DNA of 64,000 bases. Source: Smittia aterrima. Taxonomy: Eukaryota; Arthropoda; Insecta; Diptera; Chironomidae. The first letter of the stretch is position 1. Each line of letters begins with the position of its first letter. The notes under the pieces are model-generated. The model worked only from the letters and a program-made list of their open reading frames with translations. It ran no database searches and was not told the DNA's origin. The position numbers and the translations under genes were made by a program. Positions 11,445 through 23,400 of the stretch are shown piece by piece. Location: contig CP093831.1 of assembly GCA_033063855.1 (NCBI GenBank), positions 6,262,001 through 6,326,000 on the forward strand, in the 5' to 3' direction.

Positions 11445-11481
11445 TACTGAGAATTGTAATTTCAATGCTCAGGCTTTTATA
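11445..11481 (-). promoter_or_regulatory. Core promoter of P450 D (TATA + initiator)
   Basis: Minus-strand TATAAAAG (11481-11474) and TCAGTA initiator (11450-11445). The initiator A at 11448 is 33 nt from the TATA start. The flank up to about 11560 resembles the A promoter (shared CTTGAGAA-GACGAAGA block on the plus strand). Confidence 0.75.
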
Positions 11482-11724
11482 GAAGTTTTTTCCTGTTCGG
11501 CTCAAATATATTCAACAATGGTTGATCTTGAGAAGGACGAAGATTCCGCTAACTCATATAAATTTTAAACTTAAACTTTGAGTTCAATTGCAATCTTTCA
11601 TTTATTTTCTTGGACAAGAGCGAATTAAGATTTTTTTCAGACATGACGTAAGAGTTAGTGAAAAAACAAATGTGAGATCAATGATGAGTAAAGAAATCAA
11701 TTTCGGGTTCAAATCAGTTCAGAA

Positions 11725-11955
11725 AAATCGCGAACATCTTCAGATAAGTTTCTTCACTTTGAATTCTACTAAAGATTGCAAAAAGAACGCAGTAGCAATT
11801 ATAGAAACTTCTAGCATTGAAACTCATTTGTCTAATCTTTATTCGAATCGAGTTCTTCTCCGATTTCATCTTAAAACAATATTTGAACCGGAGAAAAATT
11901 TAACTTTGAAATCACTTTCAGATTCTTTCATTGAGTTTTTATTTTTATTTTATTC
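11725..11955 (-). pseudogene. Relic P450 promoter and start codon (C-like)
   Basis: This stretch aligns with the upstream region of gene C (about 9135-9370). Shared blocks include the plus-strand AAGATTGCAAA-AGAACGCA and TTTAACTTTGAAATCACTTT segments. The TATA equivalent (TATAATTG, 11803-11796) and the initiator equivalent (TTAGT, A at 11770) are each slightly decayed but keep the same 33-nt spacing. The start codon survives at 11737-11735, and the reading is M-F-A as in C, but a stop follows after seven codons and no P450 body is attached. I interpret it as the stranded 5' end of a duplicated C-like gene whose body was lost or taken over by the D promoter. Confidence 0.7.
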
Positions 11956-14900
11956 AAGTTTTTTTTTTGCGAAGCGACGATAAAAGTTTTTTGTCACTTG
12001 AAGTGAAGTTTCATTAGAAGAGTTTGACAAAATATCGTTAAAAAGTTTTTTAATTTTCTTTCCCATTCTTGTTTTGCAGAGACATCTTAGATTTTAAATC
12101 TATTTTAAATTTGTCGCCACTTCAGTTGAATCGTGTTTCATTCTTCGACGAGATTTCGCGCTTTATTCTCGAATATTGCAATTTTACGTGATTCTTGTGA
12201 CTCGCTTGCAAACGAAAGAGAATGAACGACTACATCTTTTGATTAAAGATCGCTGATACTGTGGATTGTTGTGGATTTCTCCGCGCATGGCTGAAAATTG
12301 CGCAGAGTCTTCGATGGAAAAACTCGTTTTGATGATTTTATTCTCCATCACTCGACGATGCTGCATAAGATTCCGTAAAGCATTTCATTTAAACGGCTGA
12401 CCGCTAAGAAGAAGCATAAGACAACAACAGAAAATTGTGCATCGACGCTGTAACTTTCGAGCGACCCAAACATAAAAAGAGCAACACAAAGCAAAGAAGC
12501 AAACAAGAAGATATAAAACTGGTTTTCGTCTTAAGTCGAAGACATAAAAAAGATTAAACCTCGCTGCCACAAAGTTCTATATTTGTAGCGACGGCGATTA
12601 ATAAGAGAAGCTCATTGAGAAGTTGAATGGGCTGGAGAAGCGAAAAGTTGCAATCATCGCGAAAACAAACTTTTTTTGTCTCAGATGAACCGAAACAGCG
12701 AATTGACTTCCAACCATAACCGAGACTGACGCAAAAGAGAGTCACAAAGCTAGTTCATTCAAGGCTGACCATCATACGACCGAATTTCTCTATGGAATTA
12801 ATTTAAAAGAACGAAAAGAGTTTCATCTCAAAGTTTGTCCAGCCAAAGCGCAAAGCAGTTTCATTCAACGGTGAAGATAAAATTTATATCGAGGAGATTA
12901 AAATATGAAGTAAAGTAATCGGATAATTTATTGCTTTCCCTTCACGAAAACGTTTCAATGTATATTTCATCATTAGCTTGAGCTCTCGCTCGATTCAGCT
13001 CAGAATGCATGGCTTGAAATCACAAACGATCGTGTTTGGAACGCTAGTGAGTCTGTGAAACGCAAAAATTGAATTCCAACGAAGTGAAAAGACGATTTAA
13101 CTTTACAGTCGGTACGTGATCGCAATGAATATTTTTATTTTCGGCGACTTCTTTCTCCTGCGTCAAGTCGTTTCACGTTCGCGTTTTCATTGTAACTTAG
13201 CCATTGTTTGTTTAAACTTTAAAGAGAATCGTAAATGAAATTGAATAAGAAAAAAAATTGTCTTAACTGAGAAACCGCAACCGTTCTTTTGCATACGTAA
13301 ATGGCGACCGCGAGGGAGGAGGCGAGCTCTGAACAAACAAACGGGAATTTACCTTGAATGATGGCATCGGATTTCTGAGAAAGTTTCATGTTTTACTTCT
13401 GTCGACTGAACGTTTGCAGCTTGAATTACGTGAACGGAATCGAACGCCCCAGACCCAAGTGTTTGATTTATTTCTTGAACGCGAGGTATTGTGAACGATA
13501 ATTCAGTTTCAATGAGTCAAATGAGACTCGAGAGTGAGTCATGGCTGTAATTATCAAGTCGAATACATCAAATTGTGACCGCTAATATTACCTTTTGCGC
13601 ACTTTTCGTATCCACGTCGCGTTGTACGTTGCAAGAACTCACTCGACTTCTTTTTCGCGATGGCCTTCAACTTTAAACTCGCCAACAATATTTTTCTCTT
13701 CGCGTACCCAGAAATCAGTCTCTTTCCTCAAGCACTGTCGAGTTTACTTTGTAGTGAGTACGCAACAAAAGTTTGCACTTTTCTCTCCTTCGCATAAATG
13801 AAGTTTCATGTTAGGAGCAGCTAATAAAAGAACAGAAGAGAATCTTGAGAGTGAGTCAATTGAATAAATTTGCAGACAATAGTTTCAAAGAAATCAGTTT
13901 AAGAACCAAAGTGCAAAGCTTTCAGAGCTTTGAAAGTTTTCAAATGAGTTTAAAAAACCGTTGATTATTTATTTCCAGAAGAAGTTTCACAAATGCACCA
14001 AAGCAATAATTTTTCATTTAGAATCTAGAACTTTTGAGAAAGTTTTAAAATTATTCACTGACTTTGTTTTCTTTAGAAAGAAATCTCAAGCGGGATTTCT
14101 CTTCAAGCGAAAAAGCAACAACCCCCAACAATTGAATCCGATACAAAGATTTTATCTGGATTTTAATTAAATTTAACGATTCGCCAGCATTCCTTCGAGC
14201 GAGTCTCGAATACTCTCTGACATACAAAAACATTCTGCGATAATGAGGCTTACATTGTTCCCGATCGTAAATAACAGCAACAGATCGTCAAAGCGACGAT
14301 TAAACAAATTGAAATCGCCAACAAAACAGCGTGAGATGGAAGATTTCTTTGAGTTCTTTTCCTCCTCGCGCTTATTTTTGTCGAATACGTCTGTGACTTT
14401 AATTTTATTTCAACGCAAATTTCTGCTGGAAACTTCTTCATTTCCTGTTCGATCGTAGTAATTGCCGTGTTTTTGTAAAGAACAAAACTCTAATTTTCTT
14501 AATTTTATATCCTTGCACACTAATTTGAGGTGCACGGCATGAAAACTCCATTCGATGATGAAGCAATCTCATCAAATTATTTAAATGTGGACGAGAGGAA
14601 GAAACGGGAGAGTCGCAGTTCTGAGAAAGCGATCATTGAAATTTTTGAAGAAGCACTCGACCTAACAATAACAACAACCGAAAACCGATACTCTAATGGA
14701 ATTCTGTTAATTAAGAACCACATTTAATGTTGTTTCTCTCCTCCACGCTGCTACGGATGACGCTGCAGAATCTTCTCTGAGGCTATCCATTCCCTTTTTC
14801 TAAATGGTAGGCGAACCCCTTTCAATAGCTTTCTTCGTTGATCTTTTGTCAGTGATGAAACAGGAGAAGGAATTAAAGGAGCCGATGGAAGTTGAAATCA

Positions 14901-17900
14901 ATTGCATGACGATGACGAATCAAATGGCCAATGAAAGAGATTTGAAGGGTTTCGAACTTGAATGATAAACGAATTCGACGATAACATGCCGAGCTGTCGA
15001 AGCCGTTAATTGTAACATTGTTTCAGCAACTCCTTCTCAAAGTATTAGCTGATTATTCAAGTGCAGTTTCCGGTTGTAAGAACTACAAAGTTGACAAGAT
15101 ACTCTTGAGTTTATAATTGAATTCAATAAACTCTTCTTTCTTCTATAATCGAATCAACTGAAGAAAATATTTCTTTGATGTTTCATTCTCTTTCAAAACG
15201 AAACTGATCGCAACTGGGAGAAGCACTCCACATTTTTACGATGTAATCCATTTTAATGATTTCAAAACGAAACTCGAGGGCCTTTCATTCTTTCGGGACG
15301 TCATGGAACAGAGGCAGTGAAACTAGAATCGAAAGAGAAAAGAAATGTGGGCATGTCCTGCTGTTTTATCATCAATCGAATAATGCCCCAGAAGATTTCA
15401 GCTTCGATAGGAATTTAAATGCCCCGCCGATCGACTGAAGCAGCAAGATGCGTAGAGTGCATGAATTTATTAACAATTTCAATTTATCTCGCATTTCTTT
15501 TTCTAGTAGGAGTAAGTGTGCTGCCTTAGTAGCGAAACAACCAATCCTCGGCCGCTTTCCCACTCGCTTAATGAGATTTCACGAATGAGTTGCAGCAATA
15601 AACGTTTAACTACTTGACACTCGAGATATCTTCAGCCTTTTTTCTCTGTTTGCTTTCATCCAATTTGAGTTTAACGACTAAGATCAGGTGTTGGTTTATT
15701 GAAAAAATTATTTTAATTTTTATGCATCAATAAATTAGTTAATGTGAAGAAACAGAAGAAGTCGTGTAATTATCGGGCCAGCCTTATTTAGCCTTCCGTT
15801 TGTGTCATTCAATCGGCGGCTAGTTTGCTTTATAATTTATCTCTAACTTTATTTCTCCGTCCCGCGGTGCAGAAAAAAAAATATTTCTTCAGGCAAATCA
15901 GCAGATGACGTCGCTTGGTTTCCACAGAGTGAGACCAAGTCTTTCGTGAGATCACTAGATAAAATATTTCTTCATTCGTTGATGATTAAACTGTTTATGA
16001 AAAGTCAAGGAAAATAAATTCGCGACACTTTGCTTCGCAATACGAATAATTTTTCTCCACAGGGATTATTAATTAATTCGTTCTCTTTGTTTCGTGCTCT
16101 CAAGAAGTTTCATTTATTGAGAGATCGCTGTGCGATCTACAGAAAAGAAGAAAATAAGTTTTTAATTTAAAAACGCTGTAAGAAACGCTCAATCTCTTTC
16201 TCTCTTCAATTTCCATTTCTCCTTCGATCTGATACAGATTTTAATAAAAAAAATATTTTTTGCTCCCTCATGTCAATTTAAAATTAATGAATGTAATTTC
16301 TTGTTTGAGGACTGACGAGGATGTTTGTTTATAGTTCTTCTTTATGCCGACGCTTGCTGCTCCGCGTGGCTTCTCTTTCTTTGGAGAGATCTCGAGAAGT
16401 TATAAATGATCGAGCTGAAGTTGAAATGAAATTCTGTCGAGGAATAATTCGCTGCTTAAACTTGTTCAAACTTAAAGCGAATCACTTAGCAAAATCTGCT
16501 TACCAATTCAGGATGTTGCTCAAAGGTTTAAGGTAAACTCTCTAATTAATTATTAATTTTAATAAACTCAGACTCGTGGGCTGATTCAAACAAAGCTAAT
16601 TTGGGGAATTCGCATCTCAATAACCCACACCCAAATCCATTTTAACAAACAATAGTCTTAAACGATTTGCCTTACGTCGTATTGACGACTCATAATTAGT
16701 TGCCTATTGAAAATCCCGAGCCACGGTCAGATCTCAGACGAAGAAAAAAGCGTCTTAAGCTGATTACGATCTGAAACAAAAAGAGTTACTTAAGAAAGCA
16801 ATTCGGAGGAGTGATTTAAGTCCAAGACCATGTGGCGACCTGGAGGAAGTTTTTTTTTATCGCTTATCGCTATAAACTCTCTACAACATTATATTTCGCC
16901 TTCCATTTCTCGGCATTATCGCGGAATGAGACGAGAAGGAGAGAAAAACGAGTTTGAAGCAATCGCGGTGTTTAATGCTAAGCAAGAAGAAAAATGCTTT
17001 TAATGACTCGCTCAAGAACGAAAAAGTGTTCGAGTATGTGAAGCAAATAATTTTAAACACAAAATTCCTCTGTTTTAATTTCCAGTGAAAAGTGAAACAT
17101 TTTTCTTACGAGCTAATAACATGTTCTTAAAGATTCTTCTCCCCGAAAAAAAAACGAGTCCGATGTACGTGATTTGCATGTGAGTTTGAGTTGATTCTTG
17201 GCGAGAGGGAGAGCCTCAAAGAACGTTTAATTATAATACGAATGACCATCATCTTATTACGGAGAAGCTCTCGGTGTGTGAGGCATCGCCATCGTTAATT
17301 GCTCCGATCGCTTTTTACCATCTTGGGTCGAGGTCGAGCTGTTCGTGTGTTTTTTATTATCACATTTTCGACAGATCGAAGAGAACGAAGAAATCGTGAA
17401 TAAGAAAACAATTTGAAATATGAAGTCATTTCAATTGTTTGACTTTGATTGAAAACTTCTTCCAACATAGCTTTGATGCTGTGGAATCGCCAGCACACTC
17501 GACTAACTCGACTTAGAGATCGACTAACTCCACTACAGTTTAAATTAGAGTCGTGCGAGTGCGTCTATCAATTTCCATTTCTTTATTTCTGACACAAGGC
17601 GATCTGAGCTCGCTGCGCCAAGCCTCAGTGTGACTTCGATCCATCAGAAGAACTTTGCGATAAAACAACTGTTGACTTCTGAGTGAGATGCTGCGATTGC
17701 CTTTTAACTGACCAAGAAAGCATTTGAAACATTCTTGGAGGATGACAGTAGATGAAATCTCCTCGCCATGACCCGATGCCGCTTGTATGTGTCTGAGCGA
17801 GAAAAACGAAGGCAATCACTTGTTTAAAATCTTTTGCTGGTCGCCTGGCTCGCACAGAGCGCTCTCTCTAGAATAATAAGAAAGCAGCCAGAGCAAATTA

Positions 17901-20136
17901 ATGATCCCTCATGTTAGCATCATTAATTTAATTTAAGATTTCAGCCTTCTATCTCTCTCTCTCTCTCTATCCCTGAAAGTAATTCACAATGTGTGTTCAT
18001 CATACAAGAAGTCTTTGCAGTTCAAGCTGAATCGCTATCTCCGCGTATTAAGTTCATAAATGTTCTCCAGTCACACAGTCAATCATGATTAAAGTCGCTC
18101 AAGAACGAAAAAGCGCTCGATTTTGAAATTTTAATGGACTGGCTGCTGTTTGTGCCAAACGAGAACAGTTCGCTCTTGAAATCTAGTCAGAGATCATGCC
18201 ACGCCGATTGCTTTTTCAGAGTTCAACGCAGCTTCAAAGCTTTATTAAAGTTTTATGAGAACTCAGAATTGGTAAATGACTTTGGGGTTTGAAGGGAAAA
18301 GACATTTTGGACTTGACTTTGAACGAAGTTTTATCACACGATCGTCGTCGTCTTGAGATTGTTCATTCCTTCTTCTTCTGAAGCGATGAAATTCCTCTCC
18401 AGTCTTTTGTGGAATCCAGCAAGTTGTTGCGAGACGACATCGTAAAGAAATGTTTCAGTCCAGAACGCCATAAACCTAATCAGAATGAAAAGAGGAAGAG
18501 ACGAGAAACGACGTTAAATTGTGACTCGAAAATCTTGATTTTCTGGGATTTGATTAATGTGCTCACGGATTTCGATTTTTATAATCTTCCAGCATAAATT
18601 TATAGCTGCGCCCTCAATAAAACAAAATGTTTATAATTTTGTTCTAAGAAAGTTTTTAGTGTTTCGTCAAAATTTAATTTAATTATGAACTTTTGATTGG
18701 CTGCATAAAGAGGAAGATGAGAAAAATCCTTGAGAGAAGATTTCCAAAACGAAAAAAAAGCTTAAGCTGATAATTCTTCGAAACTAAATGAACGAAATCA
18801 CTTTATCAAGAACGCGTCAAGATTATTTTAGTTTTTGCTCAACTATTTTAAAAGCAAACAAATGGACCAAGCACCTGATGTCTCATTCGTACACTTGCCA
18901 GAATTTATGGCGACAATAAAGTTTATCTTTCAACCGAGAAAAAAGAATCTTTGAAATCTTTCGACTCAATTTCCGACTTTGGAACGACATCAAATGTTTG
19001 TCTTTCTGAGCATTTGCATAAATCTAAATTATTCAATTTTGGGAATTAAAGAAATTATCTCGATAAATTCGAGTTTATAAGTTTTGCGTGTTGCGGCTGA
19101 AAGTTTTGTCTGTTGTTTTTAATTCGAAAGGTGCGACCCAACCCGAAGTGTTATAGACAACTTTATTCAAAGACTTAAGTCGTGACTGAAATTATAAACT
19201 TTTCCCCCTTCGTGTTTATAATTTTAACATGATATCATTTTCCAGTTAATGAAATATTCAGATCAGCAGCAGAACCTGAAACCGAGCGAGAAGAAAAGTT
19301 TTTTATTGGAGGCAATTAATTGAGCCAATTAAAATCAAGGACTGAAGCATTAATTAGTGGAGATTAGTGGAAAGTCTTTTCATTGCCATTATCATAATTT
19401 CCAATACCGCTTGTTATTGGAACGACTTGCCTCCCGAAATCAGGTGAAAATATTCGCAAATCGAGCGCTAAAATATGTAAATCGTTGCAGCAGTCAAGAC
19501 TAAGAGAAGGCAAGAAGTTACGGCGAGTTAAAGTCATTATGATAATTAAAGCTCGTGGATCTTTCGATTCTTCTAAGAAAGGTCTTCGGCTACTAAATTA
19601 TGAATTTGTCTGAATGCAAAGATATTAAACTGAGCGCTGAGAAACCATCTTCACCATCTAAAGCTCCACATTTAATCGGATTAAGGCCGTAAAGTATTTA
19701 TCATCCTCTCCGTCTTAACGCATCCACTCGCGTTTGAGGTCAAAGATTGTTGATTGTTCACAAAGTTTGACATCAACGACAAAATATCCCCACAGATTTG
19801 GAAATTCTTTTAAATCTTTTCATATTCAAAAATTAATCTTTATTCAATTTTTAATCAGTTTTTACAGAAAAATATTTTCTTCTCTCAAATCTTACTTCAT
19901 CGTCAGATCGTTTTAATCCTAATTAATATTCTCTCCTCTTTCTAAACGAAAATAAAAACTAAAATCTAAAATCTTTTTTACAATTAAAAGAAACACGGAG
20001 AGATCGATTCATCAATTTGTTGCTCAATCTAATTTAACTAGTCAATGATAAACTCAGAAATGCAATTGTCAATACTTAATATGGCATAACACTCAACGGC
20101 GTAAACACTTTGTGTCATACATGGAAATATTTTTAC
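11956..20136. other. Long intergenic region, no gene recognised
   Basis: About 8 kb between the P450 array and the 3' end of bowl. Only short, compositionally random open frames occur (the longest about 90 codons, none with a domain). There is a TC microsatellite near 17.96 kb. No tRNA, rRNA or transposon remnant was recognised. It may hold regulatory DNA of bowl, but nothing in the sequence proves that. Confidence 0.5.
17952..17968. repeat. (TC)n microsatellite
   Basis: Eight uninterrupted TC dinucleotides plus one T, directly visible. Confidence 0.9.
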
Positions 20137-20142
20137 TTTATT
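20137..20142 (-). terminator. Candidate polyadenylation signal of bowl
   Basis: Minus-strand AATAAA about 300 bp beyond the bowl stop codon. It is one of several possible sites in AT-rich sequence. Confidence 0.3.
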
Positions 20143-20440
20143 TTCTGAAGGAAGCACAATTCAAAGTCCGAAGAATATTTTAAATTCTTCATTTTGCTTA
20201 AGAGCTAGGAAAAACTATTTTACAATCACGATGATTTCTCTTGAATGAGAATATTTCAATTTCCCTCAGCAGGGCGATTTCGTTTAAAGGCATTTTTATA
20301 TTGCGCGCATTTTAAAACAAATTGTTCAACTTAAAGCTAAGAAAATTATAAAATAAGGAATGGAATATTCAAGTTGATGCTCCCTGAATCAAAACTGGGA
20401 ATTGTTTGTACTTAAGAGCAAATGAAGTCTCTTCGATATT

Positions 20441-23400
20441 CTATCGTCGCATGATGTCTTCTATGCTAAATCCAGTTCTCTTCGGTGCAGCTGTCGTCGA
20501 AGATTGTTGCTGAGATGCTGATGCTGCTGAAGATGAAGTTTGTGGTGGCGAAATTAATGGCGGTGATCCCATCATCTGAGGAAGATTATTTCCTGGCGAT
20601 TGTTCTGAGCTCGAAGCTTCAGGAGAAACCATCGGTGACATCATCAGTTCATCAGGAGGTTTCATCAGTGGATGATTTCGGTGAAGTCCGTAAAGTCCAA
20701 TGTTTCTTGAGAGTGAAGGCAGATAAGCTTCTCCTTCAGGTCCAATTGGTCTTTTCCGCGGAGGAATTGAACTTAAGAAGCTTGGAGGTCGATTCTCGAC
20801 TAAACCACTTGTAACTGTTGATGTCGTGCGATTCACTGCTCCAACTTTATGATGCAGATCACGTCGAACGTGTAGCATTGGGTGGAACATGTCCGAGCGG
20901 TTGGATGATGGCTGCATGTGCGCGGAATTTAATGATTCTTGAGAAGATTGTGAAAACGATGAGCCAACTGGTGTTGGTGATCGATGACGTGGATCGCGAT
21001 CGTAGCCGTTCGATGGTCTCATCGTGTATGGAGATCTAGAGCCATAAGGCCTTTCATGATGACAATGAGTGACGGGAACGATGTCTTTCTCAGGTTTGTC
21101 TGGTACAGGTGTAGGTGGTGGTTCGAGTTCTTCGTCAACTCCTCGAGAGAACTCTTCAGGCTCCTCGTTCTCGTCGTGAAGCTCTGCTGAGACGGGCATA
21201 TGAAGTGGTGATGGAGATCGACCGCTGTTATTTGGCGAGTTAAGTGGAGAATCAACTTCAAGTAAAGTGTCTTCCTCGCCGTCATCGTTGATGCTTTGAA
21301 TGTCGTCCTGATTCGAGTCGCCTTGATCCAATCCCGGAACATCTCCAACTGCATGAGTCAGAGCGTGCCGCCGTAAATCACAATTACGTCTGAAGACTTT
21401 ACCACAAGCACATTCGTAAGGTTTGTGGTCTGTAAGAGAATGAAAATCGATATCAAAAGCTATTCAAATCATCAGCAGACGCTTCACTTGTACAAACCTG
21501 TGTGAGTTAGAAGATGAGTTTTGAGATTCGATCGTTGATTAAAACTGCGGTTGCAAACAGGGCATTTGTGTGGCGATTCTTCCATGTGCAGAATTTTATG
21601 GACTGCGAGAGTTCGGCTCTGGCAGAACCCCTTCCCGCACTCGACGCATTTGAACGGCTTCTCCTTACTGTGAATATATCTGTAAAGGAAAAAGAACAAA
21701 TTATTATGGTTTACTCAAAGCCACAAACTTTTATCGTGTCTGAAATCTCATCATTGTTGGCTTTTCTGATCAAGGAATGGAAGTGAGACGAGTTGTGGTT
21801 ACAGCTTTAGATCCTTTGCTCGTATAATGTTCTCTGTCATGTTTTAAATAAATGTGAGGCTCAAATGTATTTCAATTTCTTTCAAGCTCGGTAGCGACTC
21901 GAGTTTCGAAGAAAGGAAAAGAAAACCTTCAAAGTGCATCAGCTGCGCTCTCATGAATGACTTTCTCGAATCTGGGTAATTGACCTTAGGGTCTCGCGAA
22001 AAGAGAATCTCATGTTCAGAGTTCAAATGCAATTTCCATCAATCGTGAAGCGAAAGAAAAAGACGAAGAAAACTCGCCATAAGAATGCGTAGTGAGCTCG
22101 ATTAATTTCGTTGAACTTTCTGTTTAGCATGCCACTGTGTGTTTGCGAAACATAAATGGTTTCAATTTAAACATTTCTGCTCAATTAACTCAGCGAGGCA
22201 ATGAGAGGCTTCTTATTCACAACTGAAAAGAACGTTCTGCTGCAAAATTTTATTTCATTCTTTGCACAGCATTTCGTGCAAGTTTCCATTTGATGAAACA
22301 ATTACAATTGGATCTATTGTTCGCTCGTCTCTCTTCCAACTTTTGTGTGCAGGTTTAATGAATGAATTGCACAAAAATATGTTAGACAGAGCTTCACTTC
22401 CTATTGTGCTAAATTTTCTGCATCCGCCCCGTCATTCATTCGCTCCCGAGTGAGTGCTAAGTTTCATGTTTCAAGTAGACCAATTAAGGATGATTAAAAA
22501 AATTGTTAACGCGGGTGAGTTTGCTAAACTCAAGGATGAGGATTGGGTCAATGAAACTCGATGAAGTGTTGATTTTTCCGTTTAAATTACGGTTCAAGCT
22601 TTTCATTAAAGCGTGAGAAGTTATGACGAGCGGCAAACAAATTTAATTAAGCGATCCGCCTTTTAAAGTCTCACTCTCTCACTTTGAGATCGTAAATCGT
22701 CTATGACAACGGAGAAAACAATATTCAGCTAATTAAAGCCATAAGTTTTTCTTGAGCAATCAACGGAATGAAATCTCGCGCGAGCTCACACGAAAGGGCA
22801 AAAACGATTTTTAATTAATGTCGAAGAAAAGAAAGAGAATCGAGTCACGAAAGCTTTTTGTCCCACTGCAGTCAAGGGGAAAAAAGTTTCTTTAATTGCT
22901 GCGATAAGCGGCGGCATGGAACATGAGAGTGTCTCTCATTTATGACATCGGTCATTTTGCGAGTCGATTTAAAGGTCCTACGTGATTGTCGGAGTTTTCC
23001 AAGGGATTTAAGAGAAATTGCAATGAAGATACTTGAGAGAACAATTAAGGGGAAAAGTTTGTCAGTTACGAAGAGATTTCCGATAAATTTTTCTTAAGTT
23101 TTATTCCAACAAAACTTGAAGTTCTGCCCAACAGCTTGCAGACAAAGAAACTTTTGAGATAATTAAAGGTTTTTTTTTTCAACTTGCCAAACCGAGGTCG
23201 AAGAAGTGTCACGCGAAGTTTAATCTCTTTTCGCTGCCTTATTTTAATGCCTTCGAATTAAGACGCTTTTCTCATGTTGTTGGCTGATGGCTCGAGAGCA
23301 AATACGCCCGTGAGCTGAGAAATCAGGTTTAAGGCAACTTTCTCGGTTGTCTTGGACGTTTCAATGAGCGAGTGAAGTGCGGCGAAAGAGGAAAAGGCAT

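Noticed and set aside
11588..11983. 131-codon plus-strand open frame upstream of P450 D
   Set aside because: It runs antisense across the relic P450 promoter and has no domain; the open frame is incidental.
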